64,000 nt of DNA, from assembly GCF_004138325.1 (NCBI RefSeq), contig NZ_SBLB01000004.1, positions 186,001 through 250,000 on the forward strand, read 5' to 3'. This DNA is from Spirosoma sordidisoli. GTDB taxonomy: Bacteria; Bacteroidota; Bacteroidia; Cytophagales; Spirosomataceae. A program made the translations under genes and the position numbers. The notes beneath the pieces are model-generated. The model was not told where the DNA came from and did no database searches. It was given only the letters and a program-made list of their open reading frames with translations. This document shows positions 34,734-42,940 of this stretch, piece after piece. Within the stretch, counting starts at the first letter, position 1, and each line of letters begins with the position of its first letter.

Positions 34734-35411
34734 CTACTTAGCCAAGTCGGGGTTCAGGAGCTTTTCTTTCGCTTCCTCTAAATGGACCGTTTTGCCTAAC
34801 GCCCCAAACTCATGCAGATCACCGAATACTTCCAGGCGGATAGATTGATCTAGCCCACCAACGTACAGGGGTTCAAACCCGGCATCGATAATCAATTCCT
34901 CGATGGCTGGCTGAATAGAGTGGTCATCTGTGGCGTAAAATAGAACCGCCTGCTCCGGCGTTTGCCCGGAGGCCTGCGCCAGCGATGCTGCCCCTAGTGT
35001 GCCGAACGCTTTGGCGAGCTTTGCCCCTTTAGGGAGTAAAGAAGCGTTGATCTGACCGGCGGACTCGGTTTCGCCAATGATTTTGATAAAACCACCTTTA
35101 GGGTCCGGTGCAATCGGGTTAGACGAATCAATGATGATTTTACCCTTTAGCTGAGTGGCGTACTGCTGTAAAAACTCGCCAACGGCATCGAACCAGATGG
35201 CTAAAACAATAATGTCAGCTTCTTTAACAGCCGCCGATATTTCCTTGGGTTGTGCGAATTTGCCCAACTCGTTCGCCAAATTCTGGGCCGCTGTATAATC
35301 TCGGGAGGCTAGCATAACCGTCCGAAAACCTTTTGTTAGATTGATGGCTAGTGTGCGGCCAATAACGCGTAGACCAATAATAGCGACGTTTAATTCCTGA
35401 GTTTGTGACAT
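34734..35411 (-). CDS. F420-oxidoreductase-like NADP-binding protein
   Basis: 225 aa. Rossmann start LNVAIIGLRVIGRTLAINLT, then VMLASRDYTAAQNLANELGK and AVKEADIIVLAIWFDAVGEF, the layout of NADPH:F420 oxidoreductase-like (NADP_ox F420) proteins. Bacteroidetes lack F420, so it probably reduces another partner. Its promoter contains the 18-bp palindrome at 35489 and is shared with the lipoprotein at 30163. Confidence 0.85.
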   Translation of the reverse strand: MSQTQELNVAIIGLRVIGRTLAINLTKGFRTVMLASRDYTAAQNLANELGKFAQPKEISAAVKEADIIVLAIWFDAVGEFLQQYATQLKGKIIIDSSNPIAPDPKGGFIKIIGETESAGQINASLLPKGAKLAKAFGTLGAASLAQASGQTPEQAVLFYATDDHSIQPAIEELIIDAGFEPLYVGGLDQSIRLEVFGDLHEFGALGKTVHLEEAKEKLLNPDLAK

Positions 35412-35436
35412 GGTCTTTGTTGACTAAATAACCAGA

Positions 35437-35510
35437 CAAAGGTCCGTCCAACGGCCCAGGTGCGCCAATAAGGTATCTTAAGAAATAGGCTTAAACTAGT
35501 TTAAGCCCGA
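35437..35510 (-). promoter_or_regulatory. Palindromic operator and promoter of the F420-like gene
   Basis: GCTTAAACTAGTTTAAGC (35489-35506) is a perfect 18-bp palindrome. Reading leftwards it is followed by TCTTAAGA, TTATTGG (-33 candidate) and CCTTTG (-7 candidate at 35442-35437). Order and spacing match 30071-30140. The site lies just after the Crp-family gene, a candidate regulator. Confidence 0.65.
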
Positions 35511-35515
35511 CGGCA

Positions 35516-36094
35516 TCAGGAAGCAATGTCTTTTCTGATTTTGCTCAGGAACTCAGGTGTTATACCCAGATAAGAAGCGATCTGTGTATTGGGTAGCCGT
35601 AAGGCAAGCTTTGGGTATTGCTCTAAAAAGGTAAGGTAGCGTTCCTGAGCCGTTGAGCTGATGCTTTGCAAAACCCGGTTTTGCAGTTCTACGTACTTGT
35701 TCTCAACGATGACTTTGAAGATTCGATCCAGCTTGGGAATATTGGTGTACAGAAAGTAGAGGTCCTGTTTTTCGATTTGTAATACAACCGCTGGTTCGAT
35801 GGCTTCAATGAACAAGGCGCTGGGCCTGCCGGCATGAAAGCTTCCGATATCAGCAATCCAATCCTGTTCAGCCGAAAACTGTAAATTATGCTCGGTTCCT
35901 TTCTTGTCGACGGCATACATCCGAAAGCAGCCCTCAACAATAAATGTATAGTGTCTACAGGCAAAACCCTCCTGTAAGATGGCCTGTTTCCGTTTAATCT
36001 GCCGACGGGTTACTCGACCTTCCAGCAACTGTTTTTCCGTTTCCTTTAGTGGAATGTAGCTTTCAAAATGAGCAATTAGAGGCAGTATCGACAT
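35516..36094 (-). CDS. Crp/Fnr-family regulator
   Basis: 192 aa: cNMP-binding barrel (QAILQEGFACRHYTFIVEGC, FHAGRPSALFIEAIEPAVVL) and C-terminal HTH (LPNTQIASYLGITPEFLSKI). The RTSAQ-type cAMP-binding arginine-serine is not evident, so the ligand may differ, as in many Bacteroidetes Crp proteins. The 18-bp palindrome at 35489 lies 10 bp beyond its stop. Confidence 0.88.
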   Translation of the reverse strand: MSILPLIAHFESYIPLKETEKQLLEGRVTRRQIKRKQAILQEGFACRHYTFIVEGCFRMYAVDKKGTEHNLQFSAEQDWIADIGSFHAGRPSALFIEAIEPAVVLQIEKQDLYFLYTNIPKLDRIFKVIVENKYVELQNRVLQSISSTAQERYLTFLEQYPKLALRLPNTQIASYLGITPEFLSKIRKDIAS

Positions 36095-36631
36095 TGGATG
36101 AAGCGTACTTTCCTACAAATCTAAACATCTATTCGCTAATAAGGGCGCTGGATTAATCGTCTCAAATAATGCTCCCCTGTGAGACAAAGGAGCTTGCATA
36201 TATCTACTCTTTAAACAATCTGTTTAACTGAACGGCTTATTTTAATGACTGTCAAGTGGTACACCACCGCGGTAGTGTCTGTAGCATACGCCAGGCTTAT
36301 GTGCAGGCCGGGCTGGAGCAGCAACGGAAGGGAGTGTCGGCTAAGAAAGTGGTCCTTTCAATATAGTATTTCGTGAAGGAGAAAGCAGCCAGGAGGCAAA
36401 TCCCGATACCTTGAAAGGCCTGAGGTCGTCGTTGTCTTCGCCAGATAGACAAGTTGCTTTTGGTTACAACATAGCCGGATTTGGCTAATAGGCGTAAAGG
36501 GGTTACCGCCACCTTTGTGACGTGTTAAGAAGGGGATCTCCGCTTGCGTAAGGTAGCAATCGATTGACACGCTTTCCCGGATGAGCAGCTCCGATTATTC
36601 GGGCGCAACCGGAACGTTAAAAAACCGTAAA
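36095..36631. other. Intergenic region with element-end repeats
   Basis: Contains the imperfect palindrome GTCTCAAATAATGCTCC...TGTGAGAC (36159-36187) and the inverted copy of ACCGCGGTGG...CCACTTGACA (36247-36270). From 36283 to about 36570 the plus strand reads QAYVQAGLEQQRKGVSAKKV and further broken pieces, which look like a decayed gene that I cannot name. Confidence 0.5.
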
Positions 36632-37288
36632 ATGACTCATTCAACACACACTTATCTTGTTTTTGGCGGTACAGGCCGAACCGGAAGGCATTTTATTTCG
36701 GTAGTACTTAATGATGGCCATAAAGTAAAGGCATTAGTTCGTCAGCCAGAAAAGATAGACATTCACCATCCAAATCTAGAATTAGTGAAAGGGTCTGTTA
36801 CTGATTACGAACCTATTGATGATCTGTTGAAGGGTGTCGATTTTGTGATAAGCATGTTGGGAGATGCGCAAATGCAGAAGCTACAGACTGTTAATGCCTT
36901 GTTTGTCAGAAAACTAATTCCTGCCATGCGTCGCCAATCGGTAAAACGGTTCCTGTATCAGGCGGGAGGATTTACCCGACCATATAAAAAAGAACTTCCG
37001 TTTATGAACTGGCTATTAAAACAGACCCTGGTGCGTTTTTCGGGGTTGCTGGGGCAGCACCGAGATAATGAAGCGGTGATAAACTACTTGGTTGAAGAAG
37101 CACCAGATATTGAGTGGATGGTCCATAGGGCAGGTCTCTATGGGGATGACCCTTCCAAGGGTATTTTAACGAGGTCTAAAACGAAATTCAGTATTGCTCC
37201 TTTTATCGATTGTGCCACCTATAACTATCATCTTTTAAGCGATAATTCGGCTATCCACACCTACGACTTAAGCTATTATCAGCCGTAG
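36632..37288 (+). CDS. NAD(P)H-binding SDR-type (atypical) protein
   Basis: 218 aa: THTYLVFGGTGRTGRHFISV (dinucleotide motif near residue 10), ALVRQPEKI, VKGSVTDYEPIDDLLKGVDF and the KRFLYQAGG segment. Atypical-SDR / NmrA-like fold, probably reductive, with no full YxxxK site. Start chosen at MTHSTHTY, directly before the motif; a longer frame has 17 more codons. Followed after 110 bp by an AraC gene. Confidence 0.85.
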   Translation: MTHSTHTYLVFGGTGRTGRHFISVVLNDGHKVKALVRQPEKIDIHHPNLELVKGSVTDYEPIDDLLKGVDFVISMLGDAQMQKLQTVNALFVRKLIPAMRRQSVKRFLYQAGGFTRPYKKELPFMNWLLKQTLVRFSGLLGQHRDNEAVINYLVEEAPDIEWMVHRAGLYGDDPSKGILTRSKTKFSIAPFIDCATYNYHLLSDNSAIHTYDLSYYQP

Positions 37289-37398
37289 TAGAAGCCAAAA
37301 AAGAGGTTGATGAAAGTAGACCGTTAGGACGCATAGCGACGTAACGCCAACAGGCTCGCTAACCTGACGGGTTGGGCAATCAATGATGAAGCAATGTT

Positions 37399-38325
37399 AT
37401 GGAAAAAGCCCCCCCGCAACGAATCCGAACTATTAGTGAGCTGCATCGACTGTACGGTTTGCCTAAACCAGAGCATCCCTTACTAAGCGTGGTGTTTATT
37501 AAGCCCTTTGCCGAACTGCCTAGCGCATCGGCTAAGCTGGTCGTCACCGATGTATATATCATTTCGCTCAAAAAAGGGTTTCTGGGACCCCTCAAGATTA
37601 AATACGGTCAGCAGGTCTACGACTTTGATGAGGGAGTGCTTTCCTTTATGGCCCCCGGTCAGGTGTTCGGACTGGATGTAGAGAAATTCAGCAGTCATAC
37701 CCAATCGGGCTGGATGCTGTTTGTACACCCCGATTTTTTTTGGAATACTAGCTTGGCCCGGCAAATTCGGCAGTACGATTTTTTTGGGTATGGGGTCAAC
37801 GAAGCCTTATTTCTATCGGATAAAGAGGAAGCGATTCTCAATCAGCTCATCGACCATATCAACCAGGAATACCAGACCAACCTGGATAAGTTTAGTCAGC
37901 AAATTATTCTCACGCAGCTGGAAGCGCTACTGAACTATTCGGAACGTTTTTACGAACGCCAATTTATTACCCGTCGCATTAGTGGTCATCAGCTTTTAGA
38001 TCAGGTAGATCAGTTATTGACGGCTTGGTTGGCGGATGAAGAACGCTTGTCCAGCGGCCTGCCGACCGTGCAGGCCGTTGCCGAGCAGTTAAACACGTCG
38101 TCTGATTATTTAAGTGGCTTACTCCGCCAGTTAACGGGCCTTAACACGCAGCAACACATTCACCAGCGATTACTAGAGAAAGCCAAAGAGAAGCTATCGA
38201 CCACCCGTTTATCGGTGAGTGAGATTGCTTATCAGTTAGGTTTTGAACACCCTCAATCGTTTAGCCGGTTGTTTAAAGAAAAGACGCATCAGACCCCTTT
38301 GGAATTCCGGCAATCATTCCAGTGA
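37399..38325 (+). CDS. AraC-family regulator
   Basis: 308 aa with the N-terminal signature LYGLPKPEHPLLSVVF and the C-terminal HTH AEQLNTSSDYLSGLLRQLTG plus SVSEIAYQLGFEHPQSFSRLF. Closest in the window to 45763 and 24083. It follows an NAD(P)H-binding gene, again an enzyme-regulator pair, in the same order as at 44711/45763. Confidence 0.9.
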   Translation: MEKAPPQRIRTISELHRLYGLPKPEHPLLSVVFIKPFAELPSASAKLVVTDVYIISLKKGFLGPLKIKYGQQVYDFDEGVLSFMAPGQVFGLDVEKFSSHTQSGWMLFVHPDFFWNTSLARQIRQYDFFGYGVNEALFLSDKEEAILNQLIDHINQEYQTNLDKFSQQIILTQLEALLNYSERFYERQFITRRISGHQLLDQVDQLLTAWLADEERLSSGLPTVQAVAEQLNTSSDYLSGLLRQLTGLNTQQHIHQRLLEKAKEKLSTTRLSVSEIAYQLGFEHPQSFSRLFKEKTHQTPLEFRQSFQ

Positions 38326-38763
38326 CGGACAAACTATAGATAGTTGCTTCGTTCAATCGTTTGTTTTTTCTCCTGGTGAACGTTCTGCAAAGGCACTCCT
38401 TATTTACTGATAATGAATAAACACTAAGAAAAACGTTCGTGAAAAATAAAACGATAACAGTAGGGAACGATAAAGCTTTCATAACTGATACCAGTTCTGC
38501 GACGGATTACTTTTGACAGATAGTAGAAAAAATCACTGTCTCGCAAAAACGCTCTAATGTGAGACAACGAAGTATTCATACATCTGCTCAATCATTCGGG
38601 CCAGTAAGGATACGGTTTCTCACAGAGCGTTTAATACACTGGCAGAGCAAGGCATGTACGATCGGTAACAGGCTGTACTACACGGAAATAGATGTCGGTT
38701 TTTTACTTGTTGTATTTGCCTTAAGACGGATAGGTTTGTAGCGGACATTAAACCACTACAAAC
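38326..38763. other. Intergenic region with a GTCTC/GAGAC palindrome
   Basis: No gene seen. 38537-38566 (TGTCTCGCAAAAACGCTC ... ATGTGAGACA) is an imperfect palindrome related to those at 27971 and 36159; the remainder is A+T-rich and holds the hydrolase promoter. Confidence 0.5.
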
Positions 38764-39567
38764 ATGAAAATCAGCCTTCTTTTGCTGCTAATCACCGCGC
38801 TATGTCAAACCGTTTCGAACGCTCAATCGAGAACCTATGTGCTCGTTCACGGGGGCTGGCATGGGGCTTGGTGCTGGAAAAAGGTAGTTCCCCTGCTCGA
38901 AACGAATGGCAGTCGGGTGGTAGCCATTGATTTGCCAGGGCACGGTGACGACAAAACGTCCCCCGCTGGGGTTACCCTGGATGAGTACACGAAAAAGGTC
39001 GTTCAGCTTGCCAAGGCGCAAACGGGTCCCGTTATTCTCGTTGGGCACTCCATGGCGGGCGTTATTATTGCGCAGGCTGCGGAGGTTTTAGGTAAAGAAA
39101 AAGTGGCAAAACTGGTCTTTCTGGATGCCTTTATGCCTAAAAATGGCGAGTCTGTTTTTGCCCTGGCTGCCAAAGCCGAGGAGTTGAATAAAGCCGAGGG
39201 TAAACCTACGACAGAACCCTCCCTCAGTCAGTGCCTTCTGCTATCGGACGATAAGCAGACTTCCAGGGTCGATCTGGATCGAGTCGCCCAATTATTTTAC
39301 CATGATTGTTCAGCCGACGACGTAGCCTTTGCCAAAGCGCATCTAGGGCCTCAACCAATGGGTTGTCTGGGGACACCGGTACAGGTGTCAGATGCTCAGT
39401 ATGGGGCTATTCCAAAAGTATATATTCTTTGTACCCGGGCTAAAGACCTGGATAAACGGAGTATAGCGAACAACGTACCGATCCAGAAAATGTATACCTT
39501 AGCCAGTAGTCATTCCCCGTTTTTCTCGATGCCCGAAAAACTGGTGGCCATTCTTCAGGCGCTATGA
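38764..39567 (+). CDS. Secreted alpha/beta hydrolase (MES/salicylate-esterase-like)
   Basis: 267 aa with a signal peptide (MKISLLLLLITALCQTVSNA). Motifs: VLVHGGWHGAWCWKKVVPLL, DLPGHGDDKTSP and nucleophile elbow ILVGHSMAGVIIAQA. The helical cap and HSPFFSMPEKL with the catalytic His match the plant-esterase / AB_hydrolase_6-type group. Its stop overlaps the next ATG (ATGA), so the AraC-type regulator at 39564 is translationally coupled. Confidence 0.88.
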   Translation: MKISLLLLLITALCQTVSNAQSRTYVLVHGGWHGAWCWKKVVPLLETNGSRVVAIDLPGHGDDKTSPAGVTLDEYTKKVVQLAKAQTGPVILVGHSMAGVIIAQAAEVLGKEKVAKLVFLDAFMPKNGESVFALAAKAEELNKAEGKPTTEPSLSQCLLLSDDKQTSRVDLDRVAQLFYHDCSADDVAFAKAHLGPQPMGCLGTPVQVSDAQYGAIPKVYILCTRAKDLDKRSIANNVPIQKMYTLASSHSPFFSMPEKLVAILQAL

Positions 39568-40388
39568 CCTTTCGTGAAGTACGTCCTTGTCTGGCCCTGC
39601 AGCCTTATGTAAGGAATTATCTGCTGGTTAATCTGTTTTATCATCCAGCTGATTTTCCCAAAACGCCCTATCCAACCCGGATCGAGCAAGCCCTGGTCTT
39701 TTTCGTTCGGGGCTTAATTACCTCCTATGATCCCTTAACAGGAAGAACGGTACCTATCGCCCAGAACGCCCTGTTTGGCCAACAAGTGTCCCGGCTTGAC
39801 TTTCAATGCGTTGCGCAGACCGACTTCCTCATGATACAGGTTATTTTTCAACCGGGGGCCCTCTATCGTTTAGTAGGAATACCAGGTACGGCGCTGACCG
39901 GCCAGTTTTGTGATGGGGAATCCGTCCTTAATTCGGAACTACAGACCGTACATGATCAGCTGGCGAATGCGAAAGACGAGACTGAGATGATCGAACGGGT
40001 CGAGCAGTACATGGTAAGTAAGCTGAAAAAAGCCAGGCGGGACGCTCATCCTATTGATCGGATTGGGGAGCTATTACTTCATCACCCAGTGCCTTTTTCG
40101 TTGGATTGGCTGGCGGATCAAGCCAATCTAAGTCCCCGGCAATTTGAGCGAAAATTTAATGAACGTATTGGTATTGGGCCCAAACTCTATAGTCGGATTG
40201 GTCGGTTTTTTCAAACGATAAATTATAAAGAAAGGCACCCTGATCAGGATTGGTTGACCGTAGCTGTTAAATTTGGCTACACTGATTATTACCACTTGGC
40301 GAAAGATTTTAAGCAGTTTGCCCATGTTACGCCAAGTTTGTTGATGCAAGAGTATGCCCAACGTCCCGAGATTATCGTGAATCTTTGA
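39564..40388 (+). CDS. AraC-family regulator with a DUF6597-type N-terminus
   Basis: 274 aa. N-terminal beta-domain (RPCLALQPYVRNYLLVNLF) and later VIFQPGALYRLVGIPG of the DUF6597 kind; C-terminal HTH reads LADQANLSPRQFERKFNERI and AVKFGYTDYYHLAKDFKQF. The overlap with the hydrolase gene suggests regulator and enzyme act together. N-terminal domain differs from the LPKPxHPL paralogues. Confidence 0.88.
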   Translation: MTFREVRPCLALQPYVRNYLLVNLFYHPADFPKTPYPTRIEQALVFFVRGLITSYDPLTGRTVPIAQNALFGQQVSRLDFQCVAQTDFLMIQVIFQPGALYRLVGIPGTALTGQFCDGESVLNSELQTVHDQLANAKDETEMIERVEQYMVSKLKKARRDAHPIDRIGELLLHHPVPFSLDWLADQANLSPRQFERKFNERIGIGPKLYSRIGRFFQTINYKERHPDQDWLTVAVKFGYTDYYHLAKDFKQFAHVTPSLLMQEYAQRPEIIVNL

Positions 40389-40439
40389 ACTGACCGAATC
40401 ATACGACCGAAATTTCCGACCTAACCGGTGGTTAAACCG

Positions 40440-40872
40440 GCTCTTCTGGTTACTGCCTATCAGCAAGTCTACAAAAGCGAAACGACTGTTGGGACACTGT
40501 CTACGGTTTTTGCGGGTCTGGCCATCTTCATTCCCTGCTTAGGTCTGTTTGGCCTGGCAGCGTTCACCGCCGAGCAGCGCCGAAAAGAAATTGGGGTTCG
40601 CAAAAGTGCTGGGCGCGAGTGTGCCCAGCATCGTTGAGCTGCTCAGTACAGATTTTCTCAGATTGGTATTTATCGCCATCGTGATTAGCTCACCGCTGGG
40701 GTGGTATAGCATGCATCGGTGGTTAGAGAACTTTACTTATAAGGTGAACATTGAGTGGTGGGTGTTCGCCGTAGCGGGTCTGCCAGCGATGAGCATTGCC
40801 CTGCTAACCATCTGTTCACAAAGCATTAAAGCCGCCCTGATAAAGCCCGTAATGTCCTTACGAAGTACATAG
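40440..40872 (+). pseudogene. 3' remnant of a large FtsX permease, frameshifted
   Basis: Reads TVFAGLAIFIPCLGLFGLAA and RKEIGVRK, then the frame breaks in the A-run 40602-40605 and resumes KVLGASVPSIVELLSTDFLR ... LIKPVMSLRST. It is the last 140 residues of the same family as the arrays at 16-22 and 50-64 kb, here alone and on the plus strand. Confidence 0.85.
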
Positions 40873-40950
40873 TGCCATAAGCTGGCTGGTCTCATGAATC
40901 CCTCCCCAGAGAGACGGCGGGAATAGTGAGTGTCTGCTTCGAGAAATGAG

Positions 40951-41110
40951 TCATTTCGCTAGCCTTAAACCGAAATCGTAGCGTTTATCTACCACCCGCT
41001 TAATGAGCCCAATCTGCCCACAGTGGTACAGGGTGTGCCTAATATTCCAATCAATAGCCCCTCGTTTTGTCGTGGCGATTGGGCGAGGAGTTGGGGTGGG
41101 CTCCAACAGC
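40951..41110 (-). pseudogene. C-terminal fragment of a DinB-fold protein
   Basis: The minus strand reads WNIRHTLYHCGQIGLIKRVV and DKRYDFGLRLAK then stops at 40951. The HTLYHCGQ pattern with the metal His is the last helix pair of DinB-family proteins. It is abruptly joined on its upstream side to the recombinase fragment at 41115. Confidence 0.65.
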
Positions 41111-41114
41111 TTAA

Positions 41115-41240
41115 GCGAAAGCACGGGCTGTTAAGTCTATGTATTCTCTTAAAACTCACACGATTTTAGAGACTGGCCAATTATTTCACCTAAGCCGAGC
41201 GACGGTTTACCGTTACTTAGCCTGGCAAGAAGTAAAATAA
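41115..41240 (+). pseudogene. Second copy of the serine-recombinase 3' end
   Basis: 42 codons (AKARAVKS, then HLSRATVYRYLAWQEVK and stop) match the HTH end of the recombinase at 29652-29777, with scattered changes. The similarity continues past the stop (AACGGCTG ... CGGGCGTTTAGTGAGAG). Everything upstream is missing. Confidence 0.85.
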
Positions 41241-41301
41241 CGGCTGTTCCTTAAAACGGGCGTTTAGTGAGAGTAGGCTATTTCATAACAAACACTAATA
41301 A

Positions 41302-41341
41302 ATGTCACATTTATGAGTCATTTGCGCTATCTTTGTGACAT
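41302..41341 (+). promoter_or_regulatory. Operator and -7 box at the TetR start
   Basis: ATGTCACA (41302-41309) and TGTGACAT (41334-41341) form an inverted repeat. Between and over its right arm lies TATCTTTG (41328-41335), an exact TAnnTTTG box ending only 5 bp before the ATG at 41340, so the transcript may be leaderless or start further inside. Confidence 0.55.
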
Positions 41342-41894
41342 GAGCGTGACGAGAGACAAATTGATTGAAGCGGCAGTTGTCGCCCTTAACCAGGATGAAT
41401 CAGCCACCATTGAACAGATTGCTACCATGGCCGGAGTGACCCGACGAACGGTCCATCGCTATTTCAACGACCGTAATACATTAGTCCAGGAATGTAAACA
41501 AACCATGCTCCAAGTTTGCAATCTCAAAATGACGCAGGCCTATCAAAGTAGTCAGCAACCTGCCATCCAGCTAGAAAACATGTTCTATGCCGCCTTGGAA
41601 GTGGGGATTCAATACTCGTTTGTCAAAAAACTGTTCAAGCGAAATCAGTACACGAATCTGGTCAACAACCAGGAACGGGCCTATGATGACGTTAAAGCCA
41701 ACTGGTTCAAGTTAGTCGAGATCCTTCAGCAACAAGGAGCCATTGATAAAAAGCTCTCTATTCCTTGGATCTACAATTTGTTTGGCGGCATGGTCGATAT
41801 CGCTATTGAAGCCCAGCAAGCCGGCGATGTTGCTCGCAACGACATTAAATCGTTTTCATGGACCTCATTCAAAGGAAGTATCGGCCTTCAATAA
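41340..41894 (+). CDS. TetR/AcrR-family regulator
   Basis: 184 aa; N-terminal HTH with IEQIATMAGVTRRTVHRYFN (about residues 24-43). The ligand domain is not diagnostic. Start at 41340 because a -7 box and an inverted repeat lie immediately before it, which rules out the upstream ATG at 41313. It precedes the broken epoxide-hydrolase-like gene by 15 bp and probably controls it. Confidence 0.87.
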   Translation: MSVTRDKLIEAAVVALNQDESATIEQIATMAGVTRRTVHRYFNDRNTLVQECKQTMLQVCNLKMTQAYQSSQQPAIQLENMFYAALEVGIQYSFVKKLFKRNQYTNLVNNQERAYDDVKANWFKLVEILQQQGAIDKKLSIPWIYNLFGGMVDIAIEAQQAGDVARNDIKSFSWTSFKGSIGLQ

Positions 41895-41909
41895 CCAGCC
41901 ATCCAACGT

Positions 41910-42799
41910 ATGCAATTACTCAACACATCCGACACCTATATCGATAGCGAATTAGTCAAACAGCTTCCCGGTTTCACCAGCAACTATCGAACGGTTAATG
42001 GCATTCAACTGCATTATATCCTGGGGGGCAGGGTAAGCCGCTCGTCTTGTTACCGGGCTGGCCTCAAACCTGGTGGAGCTATCACAAAATCATGCCCTTG
42101 CTAGCAGAAAGTTATCAGGTCATTGTGGTTGAGCTGCGGGGCATGGGGAGCTCGGATAAACCGATGGCAGGCTATTCGAAAAAAGGGATGGCGGGTGATG
42201 TATCGGCTTTACTCGACCAATTGGGCATTGAGCGAACCAACATCGCCGGTCATGACATCGGGGCTGCTGTAGCCTTCAGCTTCGCGGCCCATTTTCCTCA
42301 AAAGACCGAAAAGCTGGTTTTGTTGGACACGCCCCATCCTGATGAGAACCTGTATAAGCTTCCCATGCTCCCCACGGGTGGGGGCGTTCATCCGTGGTGG
42401 GTCGCTTTTAACCAAGTCCGAGATCTGCCCGAACAAGTACTGGAAGGGCGATTCCATTTCGTACAGAATTGGCTTTTTGACCAACTGCTGGAGGACAAGA
42501 CGGCCATAAACGCGTTTGACCGGCAAGTGTATGCCCAGGCTTATACCAGCCAGGATGCTATTAGAGCTTCCAATGGCTGGTATCAGACCTTTCCTGAAGA
42601 CATTGACGATAGTAAGGGCAAGCGAATCGAGGCCCCCACCCTTGGCATAGCGGGTCGAGCTGGCTACCAGATGCTTTCGTATGCCTTACCCCCTTACATT
42701 GACCAGTTAGACGTAAAAGAAATAGAAGGATCAGGCCATTTTGTGCAGGAGGAGAGGCCCCTGGAAACGATCAGATTCATCCAGGATTTTCTTGGCTAG
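41910..42799 (+). pseudogene. Epoxide-hydrolase/dehalogenase-like protein, frameshifted in a G-run
   Basis: First frame MQLLNTSDTYIDSELVKQLP ... VNGIQLHYILGG; second frame from about 42030 QGKPLVLLPGWPQTWWSYHK with the nucleophile elbow NIAGHDIGAAVAFSFA (Asp nucleophile), and GSGHFVQEERP with the catalytic His. One missing G in the run 42023-42028 accounts for the break. All catalytic parts are otherwise intact, so it may be a sequencing error or a slippery, phase-variable run. Confidence 0.82.
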
Positions 42800-42940
42800 G
42801 CAGGGTGTTAAATATCTGATTTCTAGCAGATTAAAATGATCGCATGGATAGGCTGCGATTAAGCCAGTGGACTCCTGAAGGAAGTTCACTGGCCTGAGCT
42901 GGATGAATACATACAGAAGAATTGCCCGCCACTTCAAGGG

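Noticed and set aside
36297..36570. Two small minus-strand frames
   Set aside because: No similarity to any family I know and poor start contexts; treated as part of a decayed region.
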